DNA from: Amycolatopsis circi
GTDB taxonomy: Bacteria; Actinomycetota; Actinomycetes; Mycobacteriales; Pseudonocardiaceae
Assembly: GCF_003385235.1 (NCBI RefSeq)
Contig: NZ_PQIA01000050.1
Span: 1 to 56,357, forward strand
Direction of reading: 5' to 3'
DNA length: 56,357 nt
Position 1 is the first letter of the stretch, and every line of letters starts with the position of its first letter. The notes beneath the pieces are model-generated. The model was not told where the DNA came from and did no database searches. It saw only the letters and a list, made by a program, of their open reading frames with translations. A program made the translations under genes and the position numbers. Positions 8,538 to 17,063 of the stretch are shown here, piece by piece.

Positions 8538-9304
8538 CTGCCCCCGCAACCCGCGCCGAGGTCTGCATCGCCGCGTGCTCCGACGCGTGGCGCGGCTCCG
8601 GCGAGGTGCTGGCCCACGCGGTCGGCACGGTCCCGGCGATCAGCGCGCGGCTGGCCCGGCTCACCCACTCCCCCGAACTGGTGCTGTCCGACGGCGAATG
8701 CCACTTCATGGCCGACCCGCCGCCGCTGGGCAAGACCGCCGCGGCCGGCGGCACCGTCGAGGCCTGGGCGCCGTTCGGCCGGATCTTCGACATCCTCAAC
8801 ACCGGACGCCGGCATTCGATGATGGGCGCGAGCCAGATCGACCGGTTCGGCAACCAGAACATCTCGCTGATCGGCGACTGGCGGAAGCCGAAACGCCAGC
8901 TCATCGGCATGCGCGGCGCGCCGGGCAACACGGTCAACCACCGCACCGACTACTGGGTGAGCCGGCATTCGAGCCGGGTGTTCGTCGACCGGGTGGACAT
9001 CGTGTCCGGCGTCGGCAACGACCGGGCCCGCGCGCACCCCTCGACGGCGCTGCGGTTCCACGACCTCGGCGTGGTGGTGACCGACCTGGCGGTGCTCGAC
9101 TACGACGAGGACGGGCGGCTGAAGGTGCGTTCGCTGCACCCGGGCGTCACCGAGGACGAGGTGCGCTCGAACACCGGCTTCGAGCTGGACTTCAGCGGCG
9201 CCGGGGTGTCCCGGGAGCCGGACGAGCACGAACTGGACCTGATCCGCACCGTGCTCGATCCGAAGAGCGCCCGGGACCGGGAGGTCAAGGTGTCCCGGCC
9301 CTGA
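8534..9304 (+). CDS. ipdB: IpdB, CoA-transferase-family ring hydrolase, beta subunit
   Basis: A 256-residue beta subunit partner of IpdA. It keeps the CoA-transferase beta fold, with LSDGECHFMADPPPLGK and VEAWAPFGRIFDIL early and GASQIDRFGNQNIS in the middle. The family is known to lack the catalytic glutamate of true CoA transferases, in line with its hydrolase activity. The ATG overlaps the ipdA stop. It is the last gene of the plus-strand operon that starts at 3176, and it ends only 5 bp before the convergent stop of kstR2, with no room for a conventional terminator. Confidence 0.9.
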   Translation: MTAPATRAEVCIAACSDAWRGSGEVLAHAVGTVPAISARLARLTHSPELVLSDGECHFMADPPPLGKTAAAGGTVEAWAPFGRIFDILNTGRRHSMMGASQIDRFGNQNISLIGDWRKPKRQLIGMRGAPGNTVNHRTDYWVSRHSSRVFVDRVDIVSGVGNDRARAHPSTALRFHDLGVVVTDLAVLDYDEDGRLKVRSLHPGVTEDEVRSNTGFELDFSGAGVSREPDEHELDLIRTVLDPKSARDREVKVSRP

Positions 9305-9309
9305 ACCGT

Positions 9310-9921
9310 TCAGCCGGCGAGCAAACCGCCGTACAGCATCGCGAGGTACTGCTCCGCCACGACGTCGTGGCGGAGCTTTCCGCGCGGGTTGTACCAGCGG
9401 ACCGACGACCAGACGGTGTCCCGGATGAACCGGTACACCAGGCTCACCTCGAGGTCGTCGCGGAATTCGCCGGTCTCGCGGCCCGCCTGGAGCACGCTGA
9501 GCCACAGTTTTTCGATCTTCAGCGACGTTTTCCCGACGAATTCGAAATCGGCGAGACTGCCGACGACGGCCGATTCGTTCTGGTAGAGCGCCACCGCGAA
9601 CGGCCGCTCGTGAATGGTCGCGAAGGCGGTGTACACCAGCGCGTCGAACTGCTCGCGCGGCGTGCCGTCCTTCCCGGCGATCTCGGTGAACGCGGCCAGC
9701 AGGTCGTCCATGAACTCCTTGAGGATCTCGCGGAGCATGTCCTCTTTGGACGCGAAATGGTGGTACAGGCTCCCGGAAAGGATGCCCGCCTCGTCGGCGA
9801 TGTCGCGGACGGTGGTCTGGGAGTAGCCCCGGGTCGCGAACAGCTGCGCGGCGATGCCCAGCAGCTCTCCGCGCCGGGTGCCGCCGTTTTTCGCCGGAGC
9901 CCGGCCGGTTCGCGGAGTCAT
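9310..9921 (-). CDS. kstR2: TetR-family repressor KstR2
   Basis: A 203-residue TetR regulator. The N-terminal helix-turn-helix is TTVRDIADEAGILSGSLYHH, followed by FASKEDMLREIL. The C-terminal ligand domain would bind HIP-CoA, as shown for mycobacterial KstR2. Start ATG at 9921 with GGAAGG upstream. It is divergent from fadD3, and a perfect KstR2 operator lies in the 73-bp gap, so both autoregulation and control of fadD3 are expected. The pairing of regulator, operator and the HIP-CoA ligase makes the assignment strong. Confidence 0.9.
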   Translation of the reverse strand: MTPRTGRAPAKNGGTRRGELLGIAAQLFATRGYSQTTVRDIADEAGILSGSLYHHFASKEDMLREILKEFMDDLLAAFTEIAGKDGTPREQFDALVYTAFATIHERPFAVALYQNESAVVGSLADFEFVGKTSLKIEKLWLSVLQAGRETGEFRDDLEVSLVYRFIRDTVWSSVRWYNPRGKLRHDVVAEQYLAMLYGGLLAG

Positions 9922-9964
9922 CGCATGGATCCCTTCCTGCCCGCTGCTTTCCCCTATGCTACCG

Positions 9965-9978
9965 AACAAGCACTTGTT
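9965..9978. promoter_or_regulatory. KstR2 operator between kstR2 and fadD3
   Basis: AACAAGCACTTGTT fits AnCAAGnnCTTGnT at every fixed position and shares the ten-base core CAAGCACTTG with the site at 3123-3136. It ends 16 bp before the fadD3 GTG and 43 bp from the kstR2 start. Confidence 0.9.
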
Positions 9979-9994
9979 CAGTGAGGAGACCCGC

Positions 9995-11575
9995 GTGTCG
10001 ACACCTCGCACGATGCCCGCGCTGCTCGACGAAGCCGCCCGCCGCCACGGCGACGCCGCGGCTGTGGTCGACGGTACGACACAGCTGTCCTGGACCGCAT
10101 TGCGGGAGCGGGTACGCACCGTTTCCCGCGCGCTGGCCGCGGCCGGCGTCCGCGCTGGCGACCGGGTCGCGGTGTGGTCGCCGAACCGCGTCGAGTTCAT
10201 TCTGACGTTCCTGGGCGCGCAATGTCTCGGTGCGGCGCTGGTGCCGATCAACACGCGGTACCGGGGTGAAGAAGCGCGGGTGGTGCTGGAGCGATCCGGT
10301 GCTTCGGTGCTGGTGCTGTGCAACGGGTTTCTTGGCAATGACTATCTGGAGATGCTGACTGAGGCCGCTTCCCGTTCCGGTTCCGGCGGTTCCGGTGTTT
10401 CTGGTGTTGTGCCTGGGCTTCCGCAGCTGCACACTGTGATCGACCTCGGTTCGGACGGCGTTGCGTTGCCGTGGAACGAGTTCCTCGCCGGTGCGGAGTC
10501 GGTCTCGGCTGTCGACGAATCCGCGGTGACGCCTTCCACAGTGGCGGACATTCTGTACACCTCGGGCACCACTGGCGTCCCCAAGGGCGTGATGAGCACG
10601 CACGCCCAGACGATCGGCGTGGCAGACGTGTGGGCGAAGGGCGCATCGCTCACTCCCGCCGACAACTACGCGATCGTCAACCCGTTCTTTCACTCCTTCG
10701 GCTACAAGGCCGGGGTGGTCGCGGCGATCACCGCGGGCACGACGATCTACCCGGTGCTGACGTTCGACCCGGTCGCACTGATGGAGCTAGTCCAGCGAGT
10801 TGGTATCTCAGTGCTGCCTGGTGCGCCTACCATCTTCACCACGCTGATAAACCACCCGCGCCGCGCCGAGTTCGACCTGTCGTCGCTGCGCTTCGCGATC
10901 GCCGGGGCCGCTTCGGTGCCGGAGAACCTGTTCTCGGACATGCTGGAAATCCTCGGCTTCGAGCAGGTCGCGCAGGCGTACGGGCTCACCGAATGCGTGG
11001 TGGCGACCCAGTCGCGGCCGAACGAGGACCCGCGGCACGTCGCGCACACGACCGGCCCGGCGGTGCCCGGCTTGGAGATCCGGGCGGTCGACGGCGAGGG
11101 CAAGGACGTGCCGGTCGACGCCGACGGCGAAATCCTCATCCGGGGCGAGTTCGTGATGCTCGGCTACTTCGACGACCCGGACGCGACCGCGGCGGCGATC
11201 GACGCCGACGGCTGGCTGCACACCGGCGACGTCGGGCAGCTGGACGAGCACGGGTGCGTCAAGATCACCGGACGGCTCAAGGACATGTTCACCGTGGGCG
11301 GGTTCAACGTGTACCCGGCCGAGGTGGAGAACGTGCTGAGCACGCACCCGGACGTCGTGGAGGCCGCGGTGGTCGGCGTGGACGACGAACGGATGGGCTC
11401 GGTGGGCCGCGCTTACGTGACGCTGTGGTCGGGGGTCGAACTGGACCCGGCGGCACTGCGCGAGTACTGCCGGGAGCGGCTGGCGAACTTCAAGGTGCCG
11501 CGGGAGTTCGTGGCGATCAAGGAGCTGCCGAGGAATGCCAGCGGGAAGATCGTGAAGCGAGAGCTGGGCGGGTGA
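9995..11575 (+). CDS. fadD3: FadD3, HIP-CoA ligase
   Basis: A 526-residue ATP-dependent acyl-CoA ligase of the ANL superfamily. The P-loop YTSGTTGVPKGVM, the A5-type motif YGLTECVV, the hinge/A8 region HTGDVGQLDEHGCVKITGR and the catalytic Lys in NASGKIVKREL at the C terminus are all present. FadD3 activates the HIP propionate and so makes the KstR2 inducer. A KstR2 box ends 16 bp upstream and kstR2 is divergent, which singles it out from other FadD proteins. The start is GTG at 9995 behind GTGAGGAG. A Gly/Ser-rich insertion (SGSGGSGVSGV) lies near residue 130. Confidence 0.9.
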   Translation: MSTPRTMPALLDEAARRHGDAAAVVDGTTQLSWTALRERVRTVSRALAAAGVRAGDRVAVWSPNRVEFILTFLGAQCLGAALVPINTRYRGEEARVVLERSGASVLVLCNGFLGNDYLEMLTEAASRSGSGGSGVSGVVPGLPQLHTVIDLGSDGVALPWNEFLAGAESVSAVDESAVTPSTVADILYTSGTTGVPKGVMSTHAQTIGVADVWAKGASLTPADNYAIVNPFFHSFGYKAGVVAAITAGTTIYPVLTFDPVALMELVQRVGISVLPGAPTIFTTLINHPRRAEFDLSSLRFAIAGAASVPENLFSDMLEILGFEQVAQAYGLTECVVATQSRPNEDPRHVAHTTGPAVPGLEIRAVDGEGKDVPVDADGEILIRGEFVMLGYFDDPDATAAAIDADGWLHTGDVGQLDEHGCVKITGRLKDMFTVGGFNVYPAEVENVLSTHPDVVEAAVVGVDDERMGSVGRAYVTLWSGVELDPAALREYCRERLANFKVPREFVAIKELPRNASGKIVKRELGG

Positions 11576-11746
11576 GTTCGGCGACTTTTCCGTTGCTTCC
11601 CGGACAACGTCGCGCTGAGCGTTCCGCAGTTCTCCTCAGCTGGGTTCCCTTCGGCGGGCCTGTCACCGCGCGCCGAAAAGGTAGTCGGCGTCGACGAGCC
11701 CGGCGGCGACCGGTGCCCGGATCAAGCGACGCGATCCTTGACGGGT

Positions 11747-12370
11747 TCAGCGGGGGCTCACCGGAGCGGACTCGGCCGTAGTGGCGCGGAAGGTCCGGCC
11801 CAGTTCGGGCCCACGGCCCACGTAGTGCCGGAAGAGGTAGAACAGCGGCTCCCAAGCGGCGACGCGGATGTGCCGGAGATCCGGTTCGGCGAGCGCGGGA
11901 TGGACGTGCACCCGGAGCACCTCGGCCTCGACGACGCCGAGAGCGGGATCGCCGGGATGGCGCGCGGCGGTCACCCGGCATTCGACCTGGAGCGGGCACT
12001 CCGCCACCCGGTCGACGGCCACGAGATCGGCTGGGACCGGGGTGAGGCGGGCGGCACCGAACTTGTCGCGCTCGGTCCGGAACTGGCCCGCTTTGTGCGC
12101 CGGCACGACGGGAGCGCCGGTCAGCCCGGCCAAGCGCTCGACGGCGGGCCACAGGTCGGCGCTCGGGTAGTTCAGCACGCAGTCCGGCCGGTCGCGCAGG
12201 TTGGCGAAGGTATGGCCGGTGCTGCCGAGGCCGAGCACGGCGGTGCGGCCCAGCACCCAGGCCGACGACATCGGTGCCAGGTTGGTCGTCCCGTCGGCGT
12301 TCGCGCTGGACAGCAACACGACGGGGGTGCCGGGGTAGAGCACCGGCGGGTCGATCACGACGGAATCCAT
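11747..12370 (-). CDS. Flavin reductase-like (split barrel) protein
   Basis: A 207-residue protein of the FMN-binding split-barrel, flavin reductase-like family. The early part PGTPVVLLSSANADGTTNLAPMSSAWVLG (first 29 of the barrel, given by motif: TPVVLLSS, NLAPMSS) and FANLRDRPDCVLNYPS are typical of the flavin-binding strands. It is longer than HsaB-type reductases and has a C-terminal extension ending in a conserved RHYVGRG. It lies alone between fadD3 and a thiolase and shows no coupling to either. Its substrate is unknown and a role in the steroid pathway is only suggested by position. After its stop, the same frame stays open to 11677 but lacks a clear start. Confidence 0.7.
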   Translation of the reverse strand: MDSVVIDPPVLYPGTPVVLLSSANADGTTNLAPMSSAWVLGRTAVLGLGSTGHTFANLRDRPDCVLNYPSADLWPAVERLAGLTGAPVVPAHKAGQFRTERDKFGAARLTPVPADLVAVDRVAECPLQVECRVTAARHPGDPALGVVEAEVLRVHVHPALAEPDLRHIRVAAWEPLFYLFRHYVGRGPELGRTFRATTAESAPVSPR

Positions 12371-12466
12371 GACCGCATCCTGTCGGCGGGACGGTTCGGT
12401 GAGCGCCGAACCGTCCCGCGGTCAGGGCAAAAGGCCAGTCCAGGAGCGGTTATTCTGGAGCGGCAG

Positions 12467-13672
12467 TCAGACGAGCCGTTCCAGCACCATCGCCATACCC
12501 TGGCCGCCTGCCGCGCACATCGTCTCCAGCCCGAAGGTCGCGTCTTTCGCCTGGAGACCGTGCAGCAGCGTCGTCGCCATCCGCGCGCCCGTCGAGCCGA
12601 ACGGGTGGCCCAGCGCGATCGCCCCGCCGTGCACGTTGACGCGGTCGAGGTCCAGGCCCAACTGGTCGACGCACGGCAGCACCTGCGCGGCGAAGGCCTC
12701 GTTCATCTCGACCAGGTCGATGTCCCTAACGGACAGTCCGGCCCGGCCCAACGCCTGCTGACTCGCCTCGACCGGCCCGAGTCCCATGATCTCCGGACTC
12801 AACGCGGACACCCCGGTGGCCACGATCCGCGCCAGCGGCTGAATGCCCAGCTCGCGCGCCCGGACGTCGCTCATCACCACGAGCGCGGCCGCGCCGTCGT
12901 TGAGCGGACAGCAGTTTGCCGCGGTAACCGTCCCGTCTGGTCGGAACACCGGCTTGAGTTGAGATATCTTCTCCAGCGTCACGCCCGCCCGCGGACCGTC
13001 GTCGGTGGACACCACACTGCCGTCCGGCAACGTCACCGGCGTGATGTCCTTCTGCCAGAACTCCCCCGCCGCCTCGGCGAGGTTCTGGCTGCGCACCGCG
13101 AACGCGTCCTGGTCCTCCCTGGACACTCCACAATGGTCAGCGACGTTCTCCGCGGTCTCGCCCATCGCGATATAAACGTCCGGCAGTGCGCCGTCTTTCC
13201 GCGGGTCCGTCCACTGCAGACCTCCGCTTGCGCGCTTCTCGGTCACAGCCATCGCATCGGCGTACAACGGGTTCTTCGTGTCCGGCATCCCGTCGGCTTT
13301 CCCTTGCGAGAACCGCGAAACGCACTCGACACCCGCCGAGACGAACACGTCGCCTTCGCCAGCGCGAATAGCGTGCATCGCCATCCGCGTGGTCTGCAGC
13401 GAAGACGCGCAATACCGGTGCACGGTCGTGCCGGGCACCGCGTCGAGACCGAGCCGCAGCGCGACCATCCGGCCCAGGTTGTACGCCTGTTCTCCGGCCG
13501 GTTGCGCGCAGCCGAGCATCAGGTCGTCGATCCGGCCGACCTCCGGCACCGCGGCCAGCGCGGCTTCGACCATCTGCGCGGCGAGGTCGTCCGGCCGCAG
13601 GTCTTTGAGCGAGCCCTTGTACGCCCGCCCGATCGGCGAGCGGGTGGCGGAGACGATCACGGCTTCGGGCAC
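12467..13672 (-). CDS. Thiolase (acetyl-CoA acetyltransferase), second copy
   Basis: A 401-residue complete thiolase. The nucleophilic Cys lies in HRYCASSLQTTRMAMHAIRA, the central NEAFAAQVL and HGGAIALGHPFGSTGAR motifs are present, and the C-terminal Cys is in METMCAAGGQGMAMVLERL-type sequence (here LETMCAAGGQGMAM). Start GTG at 13672. It is 13 bp downstream of the 13686-14456 SDR, so the two form an operon. The CASSLQT active site differs from the CGSSQQA of the FadA6 gene at the left edge, so the two are not recent duplicates. A beta-oxidation or HIP-pathway role is likely; the precise substrate is unknown. Confidence 0.85.
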   Translation of the reverse strand: MPEAVIVSATRSPIGRAYKGSLKDLRPDDLAAQMVEAALAAVPEVGRIDDLMLGCAQPAGEQAYNLGRMVALRLGLDAVPGTTVHRYCASSLQTTRMAMHAIRAGEGDVFVSAGVECVSRFSQGKADGMPDTKNPLYADAMAVTEKRASGGLQWTDPRKDGALPDVYIAMGETAENVADHCGVSREDQDAFAVRSQNLAEAAGEFWQKDITPVTLPDGSVVSTDDGPRAGVTLEKISQLKPVFRPDGTVTAANCCPLNDGAAALVVMSDVRARELGIQPLARIVATGVSALSPEIMGLGPVEASQQALGRAGLSVRDIDLVEMNEAFAAQVLPCVDQLGLDLDRVNVHGGAIALGHPFGSTGARMATTLLHGLQAKDATFGLETMCAAGGQGMAMVLERLV

Positions 13673-13685
13673 AGCGGGGGCCTCC

Positions 13686-14456
13686 TCAGGCGTTCGGGGT
13701 GTGCTGGAGGAAGGCGGGCCATTCGCCGCCTCCGTCCACGTTGAGCACCGCTCCGCTGACATGGCTCGCGAGCGGTGAAGCAAGCAGCAGACAGGCCTGG
13801 CCGACCTCGGCCGGCGACGCGAACTGTCCGCGCGGGATCGTCCGGGCGACCGAGTCGCGCTGCGCCGGATCGCCGTAGTGGTCCTCGGAACCGGGCGTCT
13901 CGACCAATCCGCAACTGACCGCGTTGACCCGCACCTGCGGTGCCCACTCCACGGCCAAGCTGGTGGTAAGGCTTTCCAGCGCCGCCTTCGCCGCGCCGTA
14001 CACCGCGGTACCCGGACTGGGCCGCCGCGCCGAGATCGACGTGACATTCACCGCCGATGCCCCGGGTGTCTCGCACAGGATCGGATGCGCCGCGTGGAGC
14101 ACGTACGCCGCGGCCAGGAAGTTGAGATCGTTGATCTTGCGATGAAACCGCGGTGAGGCCTCGGCGAACTGCGCGAACGGTGCCCCGCCGGCGTTGTTGA
14201 CCACGACGTCGAGCCGCCCGCGCCGCTCGCCGATCTCGTCCAGCCACTTCTGGACCTGCTCCGGCTCCCGGACGTCGACCTGCGTGAACCGCGCCTTCCG
14301 ACCGCCGACCTCGCGCAGCTTCGCGGGTTCGGTGCGTCCGCAGATCTCGACCTCGGCTCCGGCCTCGAGGAACGTCGCCACGATGCCGTCGCCGACTCCG
14401 CGCGCTCCGCCGGTGACGAGGACGACGCGATCGGTCAGGTCGAAGCTGACAGGCAT
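13686..14456 (-). CDS. Short-chain dehydrogenase/reductase
   Basis: A 256-residue classical SDR. The NAD(P) motif TGGARGVGDGI, VVVNNAGG, the active-site Ser in VTSISARR and the YGAAK catalytic Tyr-Lys are all intact. It is upstream of and coupled with the thiolase at 12467, and diverges from another SDR at 14527. The regulon of mycobacterial KstR2 also includes two adjacent SDRs (Rv3548c/Rv3549c) of unsettled role, and this divergent pair may be their counterpart. That link is inferred from context only. Confidence 0.8.
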   Translation of the reverse strand: MPVSFDLTDRVVLVTGGARGVGDGIVATFLEAGAEVEICGRTEPAKLREVGGRKARFTQVDVREPEQVQKWLDEIGERRGRLDVVVNNAGGAPFAQFAEASPRFHRKINDLNFLAAAYVLHAAHPILCETPGASAVNVTSISARRPSPGTAVYGAAKAALESLTTSLAVEWAPQVRVNAVSCGLVETPGSEDHYGDPAQRDSVARTIPRGQFASPAEVGQACLLLASPLASHVSGAVLNVDGGGEWPAFLQHTPNA

Positions 14457-14492
14457 GCTGCTCCTTCTCGCCGGGGAGCGCTCAGCCTACCA

Positions 14493-14506
14493 AACAAATG
14501 CTAGGT
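14493..14506. promoter_or_regulatory. Degenerate KstR2-like site in a divergent SDR promoter
   Basis: AACAAATGCTAGGT fits AnCAAGnnCTTGnT at 8 of 10 fixed positions. The left flank (CTACCAAAC) is identical to the bases left of the perfect site at 3123. It lies between two divergent SDR genes, 36 bp and 20 bp from their starts. It could be a weak KstR2 site or the operator of a related TetR protein. Confidence 0.5.
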
Positions 14507-14526
14507 TGAGGACGAGGAGGTTTTCC

Positions 14527-15351
14527 ATGCCACAGGAAGCAATCCGGCGAGTCAGCATCGTCACCGGGGGTGCGCTGGGGATCGGCGGGGCGACCAGCCG
14601 CCGCCTCGCCGCGCGCGGGGACGCGGTCGTGCTGAACGACCTCGATCCCGCCGCCGCTGCCGACGCGCGTGCGTCGATCGAGGCGGCTGGCGGCGTGTGC
14701 GAAACGGTCATCGGCGACATCGTGGCGGACGAGGTGGTCGAAGCCGTCACCGTTACCGCCCTGCGCTTGGGCGACGGCCGGATCGACGTCCTGGTCAACA
14801 ACGTCGGCGATTTCCGTCCCGCGTCCCGGGATTTCCTGCACAGCACGCCGGAACAGTGGGCACGGTTGCACGAGCTGAATCTGTTGCACGTCTTCAAGCT
14901 CACGCACCGGGTGTTGCCGCAGTTGATCTCGCAGGGTTCAGGCGTGATCGTGAACAACTCGACGGTGGAAGCGTTCCGCGGTATTCCCGGGCATGCGGTG
15001 TATTCCGCTTACAACGCCGGGGTTTCCGCGTTCACGAAGAGCCTGGCCGTCGAGGTGGGGCGGTATGGCGTGCGGGTGAACGCGATCGCGCCGGATCTCG
15101 CGGACAGCCAGCAGACCCCCGCCGCGGCGATGCTGCGCGACAATGACCCGTCGAAGATCGAGACATGGGTGCCGCTGGGCCGGTTCGGGCACGTGGACGA
15201 GTACGCGAAGGTGATCGAATTCCTGACGACAGACGCCGCTTCTTACATCACCGGCCACACGATTCCGGTGGATGGTGGGACGCTCGCTGCTTCGGGGTGG
15301 TACTTGCGGACGAATCGGAAGGGGTTCACTAACTTTCCGCGGGAGACGTGA
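14527..15351 (+). CDS. Short-chain dehydrogenase/reductase
   Basis: A 274-residue SDR. It has TGGALGIGGATSRRLA, the NNVGDF variant of the NNAG motif, Ser in VNNSTVEAF and a YSAYN motif, where the family Tyr is present but the following Lys position reads Asn (YSAYNAGVSAFTK; the K normally four residues after Tyr is missing). That makes its catalysis unusual unless another residue substitutes. The C terminus is extended (GWYLRTNRKGFTNFPRET). Start ATG at 14527 after GAGGAGG. It is followed by a strong hairpin terminator. Confidence 0.75.
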   Translation: MPQEAIRRVSIVTGGALGIGGATSRRLAARGDAVVLNDLDPAAAADARASIEAAGGVCETVIGDIVADEVVEAVTVTALRLGDGRIDVLVNNVGDFRPASRDFLHSTPEQWARLHELNLLHVFKLTHRVLPQLISQGSGVIVNNSTVEAFRGIPGHAVYSAYNAGVSAFTKSLAVEVGRYGVRVNAIAPDLADSQQTPAAAMLRDNDPSKIETWVPLGRFGHVDEYAKVIEFLTTDAASYITGHTIPVDGGTLAASGWYLRTNRKGFTNFPRET

Positions 15352-15354
15352 AGC

Positions 15355-15381
15355 GGTGGGGCGGACTGACTCCGCCCCACC
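15355..15381. terminator. Bidirectional terminator hairpin
   Basis: A perfect 11-bp stem, GGTGGGGCGGA with TCCGCCCCACC, and a 5-base loop fill the 37-bp gap between two convergent stop codons (SDR on plus, old-yellow-enzyme homologue on minus). Confidence 0.85.
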
Positions 15382-15388
15382 GAGCTTC

Positions 15389-16621
15389 TCAGCCCACGTA
15401 ACCCGCGGACTGCCCCCAGTCCGCACCCCGTGTCGTAGTCCGGTCCACCAACACGCACCGCGTCCCGGTGAAGTTCGTCGGCATGCATTTGTTGCAGTGA
15501 ATGCACAACGAGGGCGTCTCCGGCTCAGCCGCGATACGATTGACCAGATCCGGCTCCCGCAGCAAAGCCCGGCCCATCGCGACGTACTGGAATCCCTCCC
15601 GCATCGCCAAATCCATCGCCGCCCGGTCGGTGATCCCGCCGAGCAGCACCATCGGCAGCTTCACCGCGGCCCGGATCTGCCGCGCGTCTTCGAGAAGAAA
15701 CGCGTCCCGGTAAGGATATTCGCGGATGAAATGCTTCCCGACCGCCTGCACGCCCAGCTTCAACGGCTGCGGCATCACGGCCGCGAACTCGCGGACCGGC
15801 GCGTCGCCCTTGAAGAGGTACATCGGATTCAGCAGGGACGAACCGGCGGTCATTTCGAGGGCGTCGCAGGTGCCGTCGGCTTCGAGCCATTGCGTCACCG
15901 GGATCGCCTCGTCGAGCCAGAAGCCGCCGGGTGCGCCGTCGTCCATGTTCATTTTCACGATCACTGCGATCCGGTCGCCGACCGCGTCGCGCACCGCGCG
16001 CATGGTGTCGCGCGCGAGCCGGGCGCGGTTTTCCAGCGAACCGCCGTATTCGTCGGTGCGGTGGTTGAGTTTCGGGCTCAGGAACGAGCTGATCAGATAG
16101 TTGTGTCCTAAGTGGACTTCGATCGCGTCGAACCCGCAGTCGATGGCGCGCCGGGCCGCGTCGGCGTGGGCGCGTTTGACCCGTTCGATGCCGGCGTGGT
16201 CGATTTCCTGGGCGAAGCTGAGCGTCGTCTTGTGGAAATACCGGCTCGGCGCGAGCGCGGGCAGCCCGTTGCCCTTCGGGTTCGCGACCGGCCCGCCGTG
16301 CCCGATCTGCGCCGAAATCGCCGCGCCCTCGGCGTGCACCGCGTCGGTGAGCACGCGCAGCCCCGGCAGGGCCTCGTCGGTCCAGTAGATCTGATGTCGG
16401 TCGGTGCGGCCTTCCTTGGCGACCGCACAATAGGCGACGGTCGTCATCCCGACCCCGCCTTTCGCGTAGCCGACATGGAAATCGACGAGATCCCGGGTGA
16501 CCCGGCCGTGGTGGCTGAGCCCCTCGTAGGTCGCCGCCTTGACGACGCGATTGCGCAACTGCACCGGCCCGAGCCGGGCGGGAGCCAGCGGATCGGGCGG
16601 GGTGGGGGTCGTGGAAGTCAC
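15389..16621 (-). CDS. NADH:flavin oxidoreductase, old yellow enzyme family
   Basis: A 410-residue FMN TIM-barrel oxidoreductase. The early RNRVVKAATYEG, AQIGHGGPVANPKG, the HLGHNYLISSFLSP substrate motif, DEYGGSLENRARL and the GGITDRAAMDLA/MGRALLREPDL phosphate-binding loops are standard. The C terminus carries Cys residues in CIHCNKCMPTN, part of the iron-sulfur motif of dienoyl-CoA-reductase-like members, although the FAD/NAD domain of those larger enzymes is absent. A steroid or CoA-ester double-bond reduction is plausible. It heads its own unit; the palindrome at 16664-16678 lies 43 bp upstream. Confidence 0.85.
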   Translation of the reverse strand: MTSTTPTPPDPLAPARLGPVQLRNRVVKAATYEGLSHHGRVTRDLVDFHVGYAKGGVGMTTVAYCAVAKEGRTDRHQIYWTDEALPGLRVLTDAVHAEGAAISAQIGHGGPVANPKGNGLPALAPSRYFHKTTLSFAQEIDHAGIERVKRAHADAARRAIDCGFDAIEVHLGHNYLISSFLSPKLNHRTDEYGGSLENRARLARDTMRAVRDAVGDRIAVIVKMNMDDGAPGGFWLDEAIPVTQWLEADGTCDALEMTAGSSLLNPMYLFKGDAPVREFAAVMPQPLKLGVQAVGKHFIREYPYRDAFLLEDARQIRAAVKLPMVLLGGITDRAAMDLAMREGFQYVAMGRALLREPDLVNRIAAEPETPSLCIHCNKCMPTNFTGTRCVLVDRTTTRGADWGQSAGYVG

Positions 16622-16663
16622 CTTGTCACGGTAGGAAACGGAGGGCCTGGCCCGATCCGGAGA

Positions 16664-16678
16664 TCTCAGTGACCGGGA
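16664..16678. promoter_or_regulatory. Steroid-cluster palindrome, copy 1
   Basis: TCTCAGTGACCGGGA, 12 of 14 half-site bases of the consensus TCCCGnTnAnCGGGA (scored against the perfect copy TCCCGGT-n-ACCGGGA), 43 bp upstream of the old-yellow-enzyme gene on the minus strand. Confidence 0.6.
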
Positions 16679-16787
16679 GGTCTGGCAAGGCAGCTGAACG
16701 GCGGGAAATACCTGGAACCGGTAACGCTGCGGCCGGACTCGGCGATTCCTGTGCGTCTATCCGTGCTTCGCCGGAGGAGAAACAGCT

Positions 16788-17063
16788 GTGTCCGAACCCA
16801 AGCCCCGTCCTCGCTATCACGCCGACGCCTTTACCGGGCCTGAGGCAGTCGCCACGAGGCTTAAAGAAGCGTCCGAAACAGACGGTCCGACGGACTACGC
16901 GAACAGGATCAACCTGGAGATTCTGGGCCAGCTCGCGGCTATCCGGCGGCACGCGTTGATCGTGGCCACCGTAGTCGTGATGTGGGCGATCCTGACCTTG
17001 ATCGGATTCATCGTGATCTTGACCAATCTCCCCGGCAGCGGAATGTCCGTCGTCCGCTACTGA
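16788..17063 (+). CDS. Small single-span membrane protein, unknown function
   Basis: A 91-residue protein starting at a GTG preceded by GGAGGAG. Residues 1-50 are hydrophilic and charged (a K/E/D-rich region with PDxxxAxRLKEAS-like helix), followed by one hydrophobic segment of about 25 residues (LIVATVVVMWAILTLIGFIV) and a short tail. I do not recognise the family. The last 7 bp overlap the convergent amidase stop. It diverges from the old-yellow-enzyme gene across 166 bp holding palindrome copy 1. Confidence 0.6.
   Translation: MSEPKPRPRYHADAFTGPEAVATRLKEASETDGPTDYANRINLEILGQLAAIRRHALIVATVVVMWAILTLIGFIVILTNLPGSGMSVVRY

Noticed and set aside
11677..11746. In-frame sequence after the flavin reductase stop as a real gene
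   Set aside because: It is about 22 codons, has no start or ribosome site and is too short to identify.
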